Below are positions 10,275-19,640 of a stretch of DNA of 64,000 nt, piece by piece. The stretch comes from Bedellia somnulentella. Its lineage: Eukaryota; Arthropoda; Insecta; Lepidoptera; Bedelliidae. The translations under genes were made by a program, and so were the position numbers. The notes below the pieces were generated by a model. The model worked only from the letters and a program-made list of their open reading frames with translations. It was not told where the DNA came from and made no database searches. The stretch covers positions 4,216,001 to 4,280,000 of the forward strand of contig OY755179.1 of assembly GCA_963576735.1 (NCBI GenBank), read 5' to 3'. Numbering within the stretch: the stretch's first letter is position 1; each line of letters begins with the position of its first letter.

Positions 10275-10583
10275 AAAGAGCTTATTCCATTTGTCTGAAT
10301 TCAGACGTCTGAAAGCGCGTGCGTTAAGCTGGGGTACCATGAAGCTGTATCGAGCTGGTTACTATGTCAAAAAACTCTGCCTAAATAGTGAAAACGTACA
10401 CAGTGAAAATGGTGTTTATTTCCTAAACTAAAGAGGCACTATTTTTTTTAGTTTTACACTAATTAGGCACTATTTAGGCAGAGTTTTTTGACATAGTAAC
10501 CAGCTCGATACAGCTTCATGGTACGCCAGCTTAACGCACGCGCTTTCAGACGTCTGAATTCAGACAAATGGAATAAGCTCTTT
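10275..10583. mobile_element. Foldback-type MITE, 115-bp arms
   Basis: Arms 10275-10389 and 10469-10583 are near-perfect inverse complements (AAAGAGCTTATTCCATTTGT at one end, the complement at the other; GAATTCAGACGTCTGAAAGC inside). The loop of about 80 bp contains a further short inverted repeat. It lies inside an RTE-like copy. The 61-aa frame at 10518 lies in the arm and is not a gene. Confidence 0.85.
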
Positions 10584-10634
10584 AGGGAAGCAGGAGAGAT
10601 TTGTCCGATCCTGACAAATCTCTCCTGCTTCCCT
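10584..10634. repeat. Perfect 22-bp-arm hairpin
   Basis: AGGGAAGCAGGAGAGATTTG at 10584 is mirrored by CAAATCTCTCCTGCTTCCCT ending 10634, with 7 nt (CGATCCT) between GTC/GAC ends. One arm is ordinary family sequence (GACAAATCTCT); the other appears to be a templated inverse copy next to the foldback insertion. Confidence 0.75.
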
Positions 10635-10820
10635 TACATTCATCATTCTACTCTTATATGCTCTCTTGGTCTTATCCTCTTTCGGACTGTCACCTTTGAA
10701 TAAGAATGTTTGCAATCTGGTTCAAACCTTAAAAATACCATCTATATTGGGTCTATATCTATTAGATATCGCTTTCTCACTTGACTCTCATCCATCCGCA
10801 TTGGGTTATCAGTAGTATCT

Positions 10821-11251
10821 GCCTACCTCAATCGAAACATATACCGTGAAGATACACATGTTTTAATATCTGAAGCCATCAAAATACTACAAAAAATTAC
10901 TCCGCGAGTGGCCCGACACGCTCTTAGCCAATTATTCACTTTGAGATGATCTGACGTAGTTCGTGTCCTTGGGTCGAATGTCATGTGCCAGACTGATTTA
11001 GTATTGAACCTGTGACCAGGGTCGCCGAGACTGTTCACCCCGGTTAATAAGATCGCACGGTGCGTATCGCACGTTAATGTGACTTCTTTGTGTCGTCGAT
11101 GTTTTTTGTTTTATGTATTTCTTATACATTTTTAAGTTTTACTTAAGACCATAAACTTAAGTAAAAAGAGTTTTATCCTTATATGAAGGCTAAATCTGAA
11201 ATGCTTTGGTTCGAATTAAGTTTTTTATAGAAAACATTCATACAAATACTC
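10821..11251. other. Unassigned sequence
   Basis: No gene is recognised. GATCTGACGTAGTTCGTGTC at about 10949 lies in moderately GC-rich sequence that could be an old LINE, but no reading frame supports this. Confidence 0.3.
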
Positions 11252-11760
11252 ACGCCATAAGTACCCATTGAAGTAGGCAGAGACTATCGATCGCCACTTT
11301 GTGCGATCCTGTAGACCTCTCTAGCTCCGTTACTTTTATCAATATTTTCATACATGCTCTTTTATCTTCTTTGGGCACACTCTCTATTTGGTACTAATGT
11401 GTCCTCCGAGGTCGACCTCTACTAACATTACCTTTCATATTGGCTCAATAGATATCTATTACCAATTTACTATCATCCATACTCTCTATGTGCCCAAACC
11501 ATCCTAACATTCCTTTTTCTATCAAACCACACCTTTCTCGAATCACGCTATTTCTCACTCGATCACATAATCTAACATCACAAACTTTTTTGGGGACCTC
11601 ATCTCTACTGAATTCATTCTACTTTCATGCTTCTTCGGCCACACACCCCCAACATTTCCTTCCACACAAAAGCTTAGGAACAAGAAAAGCACCCTACACT
11701 ACCATTCGGGCCTTTTTAGACACCGATTGATGAAAATATTGATACAGGAAACTTTAGATA
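11252..11760 (-). mobile_element. RTE-like LINE, 5'-truncated, degenerate
   Basis: It starts at the 3' end with ACGCCATAAGTACCCATTGA and GACTATCGATCGCCACTTTG, and on the minus strand runs back through degenerate C-terminal coding sequence that parallels 38000-38480 (CCATACTCTCTATGTGCCCA, ACACCCCCAACATTTCCTTC). Frameshifts and stops are present. Confidence 0.8.
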
Positions 11761-12145
11761 AATATGAGATAAAAGTATGAAACTTATCAAAAAGGGAAAC
11801 TATTTGCTTGTGAGTTTGTTTGTCTGTAATGATTAGGTTCCGATACCACTTAATCGATTTCAATAATTCCTTCATCAATATAATTCTACAACATTCAGAT
11901 GTAACATAGCAATTATATTATCACGCTAAGTTCCAAAAGGGGTGAGCAGTGACTGGAGAAAACTTAGACGTTTGACAAATTGCGAACCTGTACGAAACAG
12001 GAAAATAACTACGAAATAGAATAACCACAGTATGTAGGGTTAAACATCCACAATTTTAATATGTTACTGTAAAAAATGTGACATTTGGGTACATAGGAAA
12101 TTAATGAAGTTTAACTCAAATAAATATAAAACTAGAAGTACCTCG
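11761..12145. repeat. Old interspersed repeat fragment
   Basis: GTTTGTTTGTCTGTAATGAT followed by an AATCGATTTCAATAATTC-type stretch resembles the termini of a widespread lepidopteran repeat (loosely similar text recurs near 21300-21420). No boundaries or coding sequence are visible. Confidence 0.3.
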
Positions 12146-12232
12146 CATGTACATGTTTATTATAAAAAATCTTCTCGGCATGTTAATTGCTGGTATTATT
12201 GTTTACATCAATGTTATAAAATACATACATAT

Positions 12233-12322
12233 AAAAAAATATGTATGTACATATACTCACGGCTATAAATCCCTAGAGGTAGAAAGGGGTAGCGACATTC
12301 TAAGCCGGCACTACACGGCATA
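12233..12322 (-). mobile_element. SINE-like family A, internally deleted
   Basis: The TATG tail and CTCACGGCTATAAATCCCTAG at the left are joined directly to TAGAAAGGGGTAGCGACATT and the head ACTACACGGCA; the roughly 160 bp between are missing. The 79-aa frame across it is not a gene. Confidence 0.75.
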
Positions 12323-12604
12323 CGGTTCTTTTATATGCAGACATTTAATTTTATTTAAAAAAATACATTTGTTTCGTCTCTTTTGACTTGAAGTCAAGTG
12401 ACTTGAATAGTATTTGTGCGTATATCGCCCACTCAAATGTTACTATGACATCTTTGGTTACTTGATATTATTGCTTCTCATTTATCGATCCTTTTTAGTA
12501 AATGTATAGATATGGAAAAAAAATCAGACTATACGAAGTTAAATAGGTTCATCGCACTACATAAATCAAGAGATAATCAAGACCAATTATAGGTCTATTT
12601 TTAC

Positions 12605-12857
12605 ATACATACATACATACATATACTCATGGCTATAAATCCCTAGAAGGGGTAGCCGGAGCTAAGGAACTAGAAGTTCCTCAGCCACTTTTGGAAAGTT
12701 GTTTGGGGAAAAGATGGCAAAATAAAGGTTATTGGTGATGGGTCTTCAACCGCATCGCCCAAAATCCCTTAAAATAACCAATACCGTTAGTCACCTCTTA
12801 CGTACACCCACCGGAAGAAATGGGGTAGTGTTATTCTAAGCCGACACTACACAGCAA
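12605..12857 (-). mobile_element. SINE-like family A, full length
   Basis: It runs from a (CATA)n tail at the left through GCTATAAATCCCTAGAAGGG and GGTCTTCAACCGCATCGCCC to the head ACTACACAGCA. It abuts an ACCGACTTC-type repeat on the right. Confidence 0.85.
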
Positions 12858-12869
12858 AGTCTATTTTTT

Positions 12870-13387
12870 ATTAACCGACTTCAAAAAAAGGAGTGTTCTC
12901 AATTCGACCAGTATATTTTTTTTTTTTTTTAATGTATGTTCGCCGATTACTTCGCCATTTATGAACCGATTTTGATTATTATTTTTTTATTCGAAAGAAG
13001 ATACTCCCGGATTGGTACCATGATGAGGATATCAGGGTCTGATGATGGGATCCTGGAGAAATCGAGGGGAACCCTCAAATTTTATAGGCAAATGTACCGC
13101 GTTTTACATATTTTCTGAACTTATATTGGCATTTGCTTCTGAAAATCATATTGTTATGCTGCTGAGCTGATGATGGAAGGTGTGGGTCCTCAATCACTAG
13201 GTATTAGGAAACAGTTCTTTCCACAATCTATATAGATTTATACTCCTCTTCGTAGCTTTTATGAAGAGAAGTACAGGTTCACTATAAACATTTCTTTTGT
13301 TATGTTATTGTTACCGAGAAAGTACCATGAGACCAGGATCTGATGATGGCATCCCAGGAAATCGAGGGGACTGTCGAAACTCACAAT
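12870..13387 (+). repeat. ACCGACTTC-type interspersed repeat
   Basis: It opens ACCGACTTCAAAAAAAGGAG, then a T-run, GTTCGCCGATTAC and two spaced copies of a unit with ATCTGATGATGG (GGGTCTGATGATGGGATC near 13035 and AGGATCTGATGATGGCATCC near 13335). The same beginning is known from many lepidopteran genomes. The right end is covered by a SINE. The small frames here follow the repeat and have no recognisable product. Confidence 0.5.
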
Positions 13388-13562
13388 CATGTGACAGTGT
13401 ATTTGTTCAAAACGCCGATAGACCTGCCCTGTATAACGTGAGAACACTGCCTAAGCAAATCGTGGGTACTCTGAACAACAGGTGACAATGTCACGTGATA
13501 TTCAGAAGTATTACTACCTCTGCTAACCCCTTCAGGGATATTCAGCGTGAACGTTTGAGTCT
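13388..13562 (+). mobile_element. tRNA-derived SINE, family B, 5'-truncated
   Basis: It starts at CATGTGACAGTGTATTTGTT and runs through AACACTGCCTAAGCAAATCG, GACAATGTCACGTGATATTC and CCCTTCAGGGATATTCAGCG to GTGAACGTTTGAG. The tRNA-like head is missing. Confidence 0.75.
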
Positions 13563-13780
13563 TTCTTGAGATGTAGAATTGTAGACCATCGCCTTTCGAA
13601 GGATTTTAAGAACAATGTAAGGTTATATATGGTTGAGCCTAATTAATGTCGTACTATAATAGAAATACCGGAAATACGAAAAATAATACAGTAACCGTCG
13701 CTTCCTTATCTGAGAGGCATCTTTGCCAGGTCTACCCATCTCTAAAACTCGTAAAATAAAATAATTTTTAACAAAAAGAA
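13563..13780. other. Unassigned sequence
   Basis: No feature is supportable between the SINE and the foldback element. Confidence 0.3.
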
Positions 13781-14342
13781 AACCGACTTCATAGTTGGAA
13801 AAACAACCGAAAATAAACAATCTAGTACTAAAAAGTACGAAATAAGTTTTTTAATAGAATATGAGTTCTGTTATTAATACCTTAGCAATTTCTTTATTCC
13901 ACATGAATCAGTTCAACCTACCTAAATATTACAATTCTCTTAAATTAATTTTTGAGTCGGTGCCAGTCAAACAAAAGTAAATTCACCCTACTATCTATCT
14001 CTGATTATTACAATCTAAACAATATACATCTATCGCCTAACGTTTTAAATGGTAATACGTACAAAAATCAATTTACCCTACAACTACAAGGTAACCTACA
14101 TTTCACATATATGAAGTGCGAAATACACACTTCTTATTATCAATTATCATCGAGGCTGGCACCGGCTCACAAATTAATTTAAGAGAATTGTAATATTTAG
14201 GTAGGTTGAACTGACGCATGTGGAATAAAGAAATTGCTACGGTATTAATAACAGAACTCATATTCTATTAAAAAACTTATTTCGTACTTTTTAGTACTAG
14301 ATTGTTTATTTTCGGTTGTTTTTCCAACTATGAAGTCGGTTT
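13781..14342. mobile_element. Foldback-type element with 187-bp arms
   Basis: Arms 13781-13966 and 14156-14342 are near-perfect inverse complements; both ends begin AACCGACTTCATAGTTGG. The centre of about 190 bp has a 76-aa frame that starts in the left arm and is probably accidental. Its terminal ACCGACTTC matches the start of the repeat at 12870, so the two may be one family, this being an internally deleted derivative. Confidence 0.85.
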
Positions 14343-14394
14343 TTTATAGAAAATTATGTAAAATCAAATACTTTCCTGTTTTAATATTCATGGT

Positions 14395-14560
14395 ATTTTC
14401 CATGACAAGCAGTATGGTTTCACTAAAGGTTTCTTCTGTACACGCGGGAGTGTCACTAACGAAAAATATTTAAGACTTATGGGAAAACCTCCGGAATTTG
14501 TTTCCTCACAAAAGCTTTTGATAGTGTAGTTAAGGCAATTGCGTTGTTTAAACTTGAACC
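14395..14560 (+). pseudogene. Fragment of non-LTR reverse transcriptase
   Basis: The plus strand reads KQYGFTKGFF, then TRGSV, and after a frame change KAFDSVVKAIALFKL, matching the FGFR.G.ST and KAFD.V blocks around the first catalytic aspartate of reverse transcriptases. The copy ends abruptly at the head of a family B SINE. It is too short to assign. Confidence 0.5.
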
Positions 14561-14740
14561 GTGATAGCTCAGTGGGTAGAACACCGCCTATCGAGCAATC
14601 GATGAGAGTTCAAATCTTGGGACGAGCCTACAAAAAAATTTCTTTTTTAAAGACATATGTGTGGTAAATTTATCATGGTTGTTAAGGGTGAGGGATAACA
14701 TCGTGAGGAAACTCACATGGCTGAGTTGTACTCAGTCATT
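14561..14740 (+). mobile_element. tRNA-derived SINE, family B, 3'-truncated
   Basis: The head CCGTGATAGCTCAGTGGGTA (box A) and GAGAGTTCAAATCTTGGG (box B) are clear. The copy stops after GAGTTGTACTCAGTCAT, exactly where a family A head begins. Confidence 0.8.
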
Positions 14741-14858
14741 GCTGTGTAGTGTGTTGGCTTAGAATAGCACTATCCCATTTCTTCCTGTGGGTAAGAGGCG
14801 ACTAACGGTATTGGGGTTTGAAGCTATTTAGGGCGATACGGTTGGAGACCCATAGATT
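14741..14858 (+). mobile_element. SINE-like family A, 3'-truncated
   Basis: Head TGCTGTGTAGTGTGTTGGCT to GGTTGGAGACCCATAG, then unrelated sequence. It is fused head-on to the family B copy with no intervening bases, so either one broke the other or they recombined. Confidence 0.75.
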
Positions 14859-14939
14859 TGCTGGATTAAAAACATGTTCGGTAGATGTCCAATAAATTAA
14901 ACTGATTTGCTTAAAAACTAAAATTATTCATCAAACTAT

Positions 14940-15545
14940 TTTATCTATCTATTTTAAGTATTACTAAATATTTATTAAGTTCTAATACACTTACAGATAC
15001 AGATAGTATTCCATAAAATAAATAATATTCAATAAATACAATACAAATGCAATATATATAAAGATTTTTAAATAAAATACATATATACATTTTACGACAT
15101 AATATATAATAGAATATATAAACTTTTGTATGCAACACAAATAATATTATAATGTTTCGGAGAGGAAGTGTTTTTTTACCATTTTCTTGAAAATAGGGAG
15201 AGACTTGGCTAATCGCACCTCTACAGGAAGACCGTTCCATAGTTGTACAGCCTGGACGGTAAAGGAGGAACTGTAAAAATTGGTGGAATGGGAAGGGGTA
15301 CTCAACAAAAGATTGTGGTAAGAACGCAGATTGAGGTCATGTGAAGAGTGAAGGAATTGGAAACGCTCTTTAAGGTAGGAGGGGGTGGCAGGATTAAACA
15401 AGATAGAGTACAGGAGAGACAGAGTATGTGCATTCCGGCGGAGACGAATTGGAAGCCACTGAAGTTTATTGCGATACGCAGAGACATGGTCATATTTACG
15501 AAGTCCGAAAATAAACTTATAAACATACTTATAGAAGGAGGACAT
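14940..15545 (-). pseudogene. 3' end of a CR1/Daphne-like non-LTR retrotransposon
   Basis: The minus-strand frame 15545-15147 encodes 132 aa that read as the C-terminus of a non-LTR polyprotein: RKYDHVSAYRNKLQWLPIRL, RRNAHTLSLLYSIL, SSFTVQAVQLWNGLPVEVRL and KSLPIFKKMVKKHFLS. The domain order LQWLP..RR, then LWN.LP..VR, then F..KK..KHFL is typical after the reverse transcriptase in CR1, Daphne and related LINEs. The AT-rich 3' UTR continues to about 14940. Everything upstream is gone, so the copy is dead on arrival. Clade is inferred. Confidence 0.75.
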
Positions 15546-15552
15546 TTCTCCC

Positions 15553-15735
15553 CATGGATGTTCGTAGGAGGCCTAGTCTAGGCGATTTAGGGCACTGGGG
15601 CTTTTAAAGTGATATTTGGGCGATGCGGTTCAATTATTCTATGTGCAATTCCCAAAAGTGGCTGAGGAATTTCTAACTCTGAAAGTCCAACTTTAACTAC
15701 TCCTTTTTCGGATTTATAGCAGTGAGTGTATAAGT
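15553..15735 (+). mobile_element. SINE-like family A, diverged
   Basis: GGCGATGCGGTTCAATTATT, CCCAAAAGTGGCTGAGGAAT and GGATTTATAGCAGTGAGTGT follow the family order; the head is eroded. Confidence 0.65.
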
Positions 15736-16010
15736 TGATAAGGTATTTTTAATTGTTGCATATTAATAACAAACACATTATACCCACTACTATGCACACA
15801 CGAATATGCAGGGTGTAACAAAAGAGGGGTAAATAGCTAAAAGAACCATGACCATTTTTTTCTGATTTCAGTACATCTTGAGACGAAAGCTGAAAATCAG
15901 TGTTGTGAGGTTACACTCACAACAATACGCTGAGTTAGCAACCCTTTCGTTGCAAGACTTTTTAATTTTTATCTGGATTTACTGTGATTGTTGTTTGTTT
16001 TGTTGTTTAA

Positions 16011-16902
16011 GGGCCAGTTTCACCACTTACAGATAAAGTTTAGATAGTTATCTGAGACATCACGTTATCTGATAGATAAAAGTGTCTGATATATTTTGTA
16101 GGTTTCACCGTCTATCTATTAGATAAATTACCCGTTAGTTAAATTTACCTGCCAGATAACAATAAACAAGACGGCAACGTCGCTTTTATGCGTTTAGTTT
16201 TAATATTTGTAAATTAAGTCTTATTAAAAACATTTTGAATTGTCATAAAACCAACAGTTTTATTAAAACTACAATTAGAAACAATGTTTTTTATTTAGAA
16301 AAATGCTTTTAAATGTTTGTTACCGTGTATATGTCACACAATTATGAATTACGATTTAAGAGCTTTAGTGAGGAATGGAATCTCGAAACGCAACGCAAAT
16401 GCTGTTGGTATTACTTTACTCTATGGTTTGTTTGTTCAACTTTGTTTTGCTTTTTTGCTGTGTTGAATTTCGTTTTTATAATTCACTATTTTTTATTATT
16501 ATATAACAGAAAAAAAACGTGAAAGGAATGTTAACTTCACTCAGGAAGAAATTGACTTGTTGTTGTCGCTTGCAGAGGCCAAAAAATATATATTAAAAAT
16601 TATTCCAAAAATTGAAATAGGTCCATGTTAGAGCACTTTTTATTACAATTTGAACATTGGTAAAGCAGTTTCATAATTTACCGTCTACAAGTGGCGGTAA
16701 ATTATGAAAAAAATAAGAAAAAAGTTTCTTATCTGCCAGATAAGAATTTAACAGCCACTTGATGTGACTGATAAGATACCAGGGAGTTTATCTGCAAGAT
16801 ATTACTATCTGAAACCTGTGAAACCGAAACTTGTTATTTATCCGGCAGATAAGTGCCGAATAGACTATCAGAGAGTTAATCTGTCAGTGGTGAAACTGGC
16901 CC
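16011..16902 (+). mobile_element. PIF/Harbinger-type transposon, non-autonomous, 892 bp
   Basis: The ends GGGCCAGTTTCACCACTTAC and (reversed) GGGCCAGTTTCACCACTGAC differ at one of 20 positions, and TAA lies immediately outside both ends (16008-16010, 16903-16905). A GGGCC-type TIR with a TWA target duplication is the PIF/Harbinger pattern. Subterminal TTATCTGxxAGATAA motifs recur in both orientations and may be transposase or Myb-protein binding sites. There is no DDE transposase; only the Myb-like remnant near 16510 remains. Confidence 0.85.
16510..16629 (+). pseudogene. Remnant of the Harbinger Myb/SANT-like protein
   Basis: After a splice-acceptor-like TTATATAACAG the frame reads KKRERNVNFTQEEIDLLLSL, then AEAKKYILKI and a stop at about 16629. 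This matches the first helix of the Myb/SANT-like DNA-binding protein that PIF/Harbinger elements encode beside their transposase, and it supports the element call made from TIR and TSD. The remaining helices are lost. Confidence 0.6.
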
Positions 16903-17059
16903 TAAGTGTTTTAAATTTGTATGCAACGAATAAATATTTTCTTTTCTTTTTTTCTTTTCTTTAAAGCCTTGTTGTAAGGTTTGTATGAAGAAAATAAATG
17001 AAGCTCAAAAGATATTGGATTGAATCAGGCGTTACTTTGCGGAAATCCATAGCAATAAA

Positions 17060-17337
17060 AATATTAATAAATTTCTTCGCTTAATTCCGCTAAATAACTG
17101 CAGTCTTCATGCAACATGCACTGTGCACCGCCCGCCCTCCCACTTACAAGAAATCGAAAAGCAGATAATGCACCACACACACACCCGCAAGCGAAAACCA
17201 CAGGCAACCACATACATGCGACGCGTTTCGACTCAACACGAGTCATTGTCGAGCAGGAGACAGTTCGGCAGCTGACCACCGAGAATACATATTGCATGAA
17301 GACTGCAGTTATTTAGCGGAAGAAATTTATTAATATT
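17060..17337. mobile_element. MITE of about 278 bp with 47-bp inverted ends
   Basis: The left end AATATTAATAAATTTCTT and CCGCTAAATAACTGCAGTCT is mirrored at 17291-17337; the left arm has an extra 8-9 bases (CGCTTAATT). The interior is GC-richer with a CA-run near 17175. Overlapping frames on both strands come from the interior and are not supported as genes. Confidence 0.75.
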
Positions 17338-17523
17338 AGAAGCTCTAAAGGTTTGCCAGGTTCCTACCAAGTGGTCGATAGTCCCAATGTAAGTATGAGC
17401 CTGAGCGTGAGTATGTACGAAATTTTTACTTGGATAAACTTTGTACTTATTACAATCCTAAAAAAGGCATCCAAGCTTCATAACTTGTGTATTCCGGTGA
17501 CTTAATTAAGTTTATGTATAGAA

Positions 17524-17665
17524 TTCAAAAAAGAAAGAAAGACATTTATTCGCTGCCTAAAAGGCACAAAAACTAACAATATGCAATAAGACAATATAAA
17601 ATAAAAAAAGTTAAAGTATACAGCAAAAAAAATAATATAAGACTAAAATAATTAAAAACACAAAA
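17524..17665 (-). repeat. LINE 3'-end fragment, GAAAGAAAG-type
   Basis: AAAAAGAAAGAAAGACATTT followed by ATTCGCTGCCTAAAAGGC and an A-rich run recurs in related form at 42610. This arrangement is typical of the reversed 3' end of a CR1/Jockey-like LINE. No coding part is left. Confidence 0.4.
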
Positions 17666-17676
17666 CAAAAATAAGA

Positions 17677-17902
17677 GTACGTAAGAGGCGACTAACGGTA
17701 TTTGGGCTTTTTAAGGGATTTTTGGGCGATGCGGTTGGAGACCCATCATCACCAACAACCTTTATTCTACCACCTTTTCCCCACTCAACTTCCAAAAGTA
17801 GCTGAGAAATTTCTATTTACGTAGACCCATCGGAAGAAATGGGGTAGTGCTATTCTAAACCGACACTACACGGCAATCTAAACCGACACTACACGGCAAA
17901 TT
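17677..17902. mobile_element. Family A copy with its head inverted
   Basis: 17677-17817 is the family body in plus orientation (TACGTAAGAGGCGACTAACG to AGCTGAGAAATTTCTATTTA); 17818-17902 is the family head in minus orientation, ending with a duplicated ATCTAAACCGACACTACACG unit. Body followed by inverted head fits twin-primed or rearranged retroposition. Confidence 0.75.
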
Positions 17903-17984
17903 AAATCCCTAAAATATTCTAGATCTCGTGACCAATATTGATTTATGATTAAGTAGCTGTAAGTTGAAGCAAGCTAAGCTAAGC

Positions 17985-18075
17985 TAAGCTATGTATGCTA
18001 AATAATAGTAACCCATTCCTTCCCGCGGAAGTTATAAGAGGCGAGGGTTTTTGGGTTTAAAGTGATGGACACCCA
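17985..18075 (+). mobile_element. SINE-like family A fragment
   Basis: AGTAACCCATTCCTTCCCGC, then TAAGAGGCGAGGG and TTTAAAGTGATGGACACCCA follow family order in diverged form. A short AAGCT tandem run (17968-17990) precedes it. Confidence 0.5.
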
Positions 18076-18351
18076 CCAGCCAGCTACTATTTTACGCTAA
18101 ACTTCTTACCACAACTTCGAAAAAAACTAATAGCGTATAATTTAGCACTCAAAAAACTACAAAAATATCTATAAACATTATTAGAACTTCCGTCCGCAGT
18201 GAATAAATCGAATCCGCGACCTTCGATCGTTCGGACTTTGACATATCCTGCCCCAACCATTAAGCCTAAGTAACCATCTAATATTGTCGCATCTTGGTAT
18301 TTCAAATAGTAAGAACAAATATTTATAATCATTAATTTAAAGTTATTCTCA

Positions 18352-18612
18352 AGACTCAAACGTTCACGCCGATTATCCCCGAAAGGTTTGGCGAAGGAAC
18401 TAATACTTCTGAACATCACGTGACATTCTCACGTGGTGGGCAGAAGTATTAGTCATTCCTCACGATGTTTTCTCTTACCGAACAACCATAAACAATTAAG
18501 CACACATATGTCTTAAGAAAACCACAGATTCGTGTAGGCTTGACCCGGGATTTGAACCCACGCCTGTCTGCATTACGGATGGTTGTTCTTATCCATTGAG
18601 CTATCAAGGTTG
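18352..18612 (-). mobile_element. tRNA-derived SINE, family B, internal deletion
   Basis: The minus-strand head (ACCTTGATAGCTCAATGGAT, box B GGGTTCAAATCCCGG) lies at the right. The middle has lost about 100 bp around 18443 compared with the copy at 40755. The tail end CTCAAACGTTCACGCC is at the left. Confidence 0.8.
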
Positions 18613-18699
18613 TTTAAGTAATTATACGTTTAATATAATGCAAAGTGGTTTTCATGTTCACAATATATTTTTCAGCGGTGACGTAGATTCTGAAGATTT

Positions 18700-19640
18700 C
18701 ATTTAGTGATGTGAAGATCGGAGAGTAACAATTTCGCGAATCCCCGCACAAACAATCTCCGTGAAACCCGCGGAGTGCGGCACCATTCGCAAAAATAGCA
18801 GAGACGACGGGTTAGGTGGCGCGACACGGATAAATTCGGCTCGCATTCGTGATAACCGATTTAAGATATCGTTGTTCGTTTCTGTTGTGTGCTAGTTGAT
18901 AGAAAAGGATGGAAAATGTATTGAGTAGGCTGGCGGTGCGGAGTAGAGTCGCGGTGTAATCGCGAAGAGGTTTCCGCGGCGGCGGCGTGTGGCGGTGGGG
19001 TCAGCGACCGCCCCCCGCGCCAATGTCAGGGCCGGTGCAGCCGCCGTCAGCTGACGTCTGGCGGCGCGCGGGGGCCGAGTCCGCGGGCTGCGAGCTGCAG
19101 TCCTCCGCCGGTCTCCGATCAGAACGCGCGCCTCGCTCCGCGCTCCCGAGCACTCCGCGACTCCTCGGCTATCACGACGCGCGCTACTGGGGCGCCGGGA
19201 CTGTCCTAACCGAGTCAGGTACCTGAAGTAGCGCGCGCCGTCTTCGCCCACAGCAACAAGCCTGAAACCGTCCTGCAGACTACCGCGCCGCACGCCCATT
19301 GTACTTCATCAGGTGCTCTGGTGATTATAGTTCCAGGCGCTTGTTGGAGTACACTTACCGTGTCGGCGACTGGTCTTAGAAGCAACAGCTGGATCGTCCT
19401 TGGATAGTGTTGCGCGCACGTGTGTGTAGTCGGAGCGGCGACGGGCAGCGTGCGGAGCGCCGGCCGGCAGACAGGTAAGCGGCGCGTGGGCGGCGCCGGG
19501 ACAAAGGCGGCGCTGAGTCACGCGGCCGGCGGGTTGGTGACCGCTGCAGCCTGCACCGCACCCCCGCCCTGCTCGCCGGCCACACCCTGCCGCAACCCAA
19601 TTTTCGCTCGCACGCGCATAAATATCTACTTTTATCTTCG
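18700..19640 (+). promoter_or_regulatory. CpG-rich promoter and probable first non-coding exon
   Basis: This is the only strongly GC- and CpG-rich block in the window (for example GCGGCGGCGGCGTGTGGC near 18977 and CGGAGCGCCGGCCGGCAG near 19453). On the plus strand CGGCAGACAG|GTAAGCGG gives a strong donor with exon end at 19474; CGAGTCAG|GTACCTG at 19218 is another. On the minus strand GACACG|GTAAGTGT gives a donor with exon end near 19359. This fits a housekeeping-type promoter with a 5' UTR exon and perhaps divergent transcription. No acceptor or coding exon follows in the next kilobases, so the gene is unknown. The frames of 70-186 aa here are GC artefacts. Confidence 0.5.

Larger units (their letters stand above)
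10216..10820 (-). mobile_element. Diverged RTE-like 3' end split by a foldback insertion
   Basis: CTATCGATCGCCACTTT at 10246 is the typical 3' end of the family. After the inverted repeat at 10275-10583 the sequence resumes with CGATCCTGACAAATCTCT and degenerate family sequence (TATGCTCTCTTGGTCTTATC, TTTCGGACTGTCACC) to about 10820. Confidence 0.65.

Noticed and set aside
15348..15581. Plus-strand 77-aa frame
   Set aside because: Antisense of the LINE C-terminus, which has clear family motifs on the minus strand.
18892..19299. 135-aa minus-strand frame rich in Arg and Ala
   Set aside because: Composition follows GC/CpG bias; no domain, no start context, overlaps a similarly open plus-strand frame.
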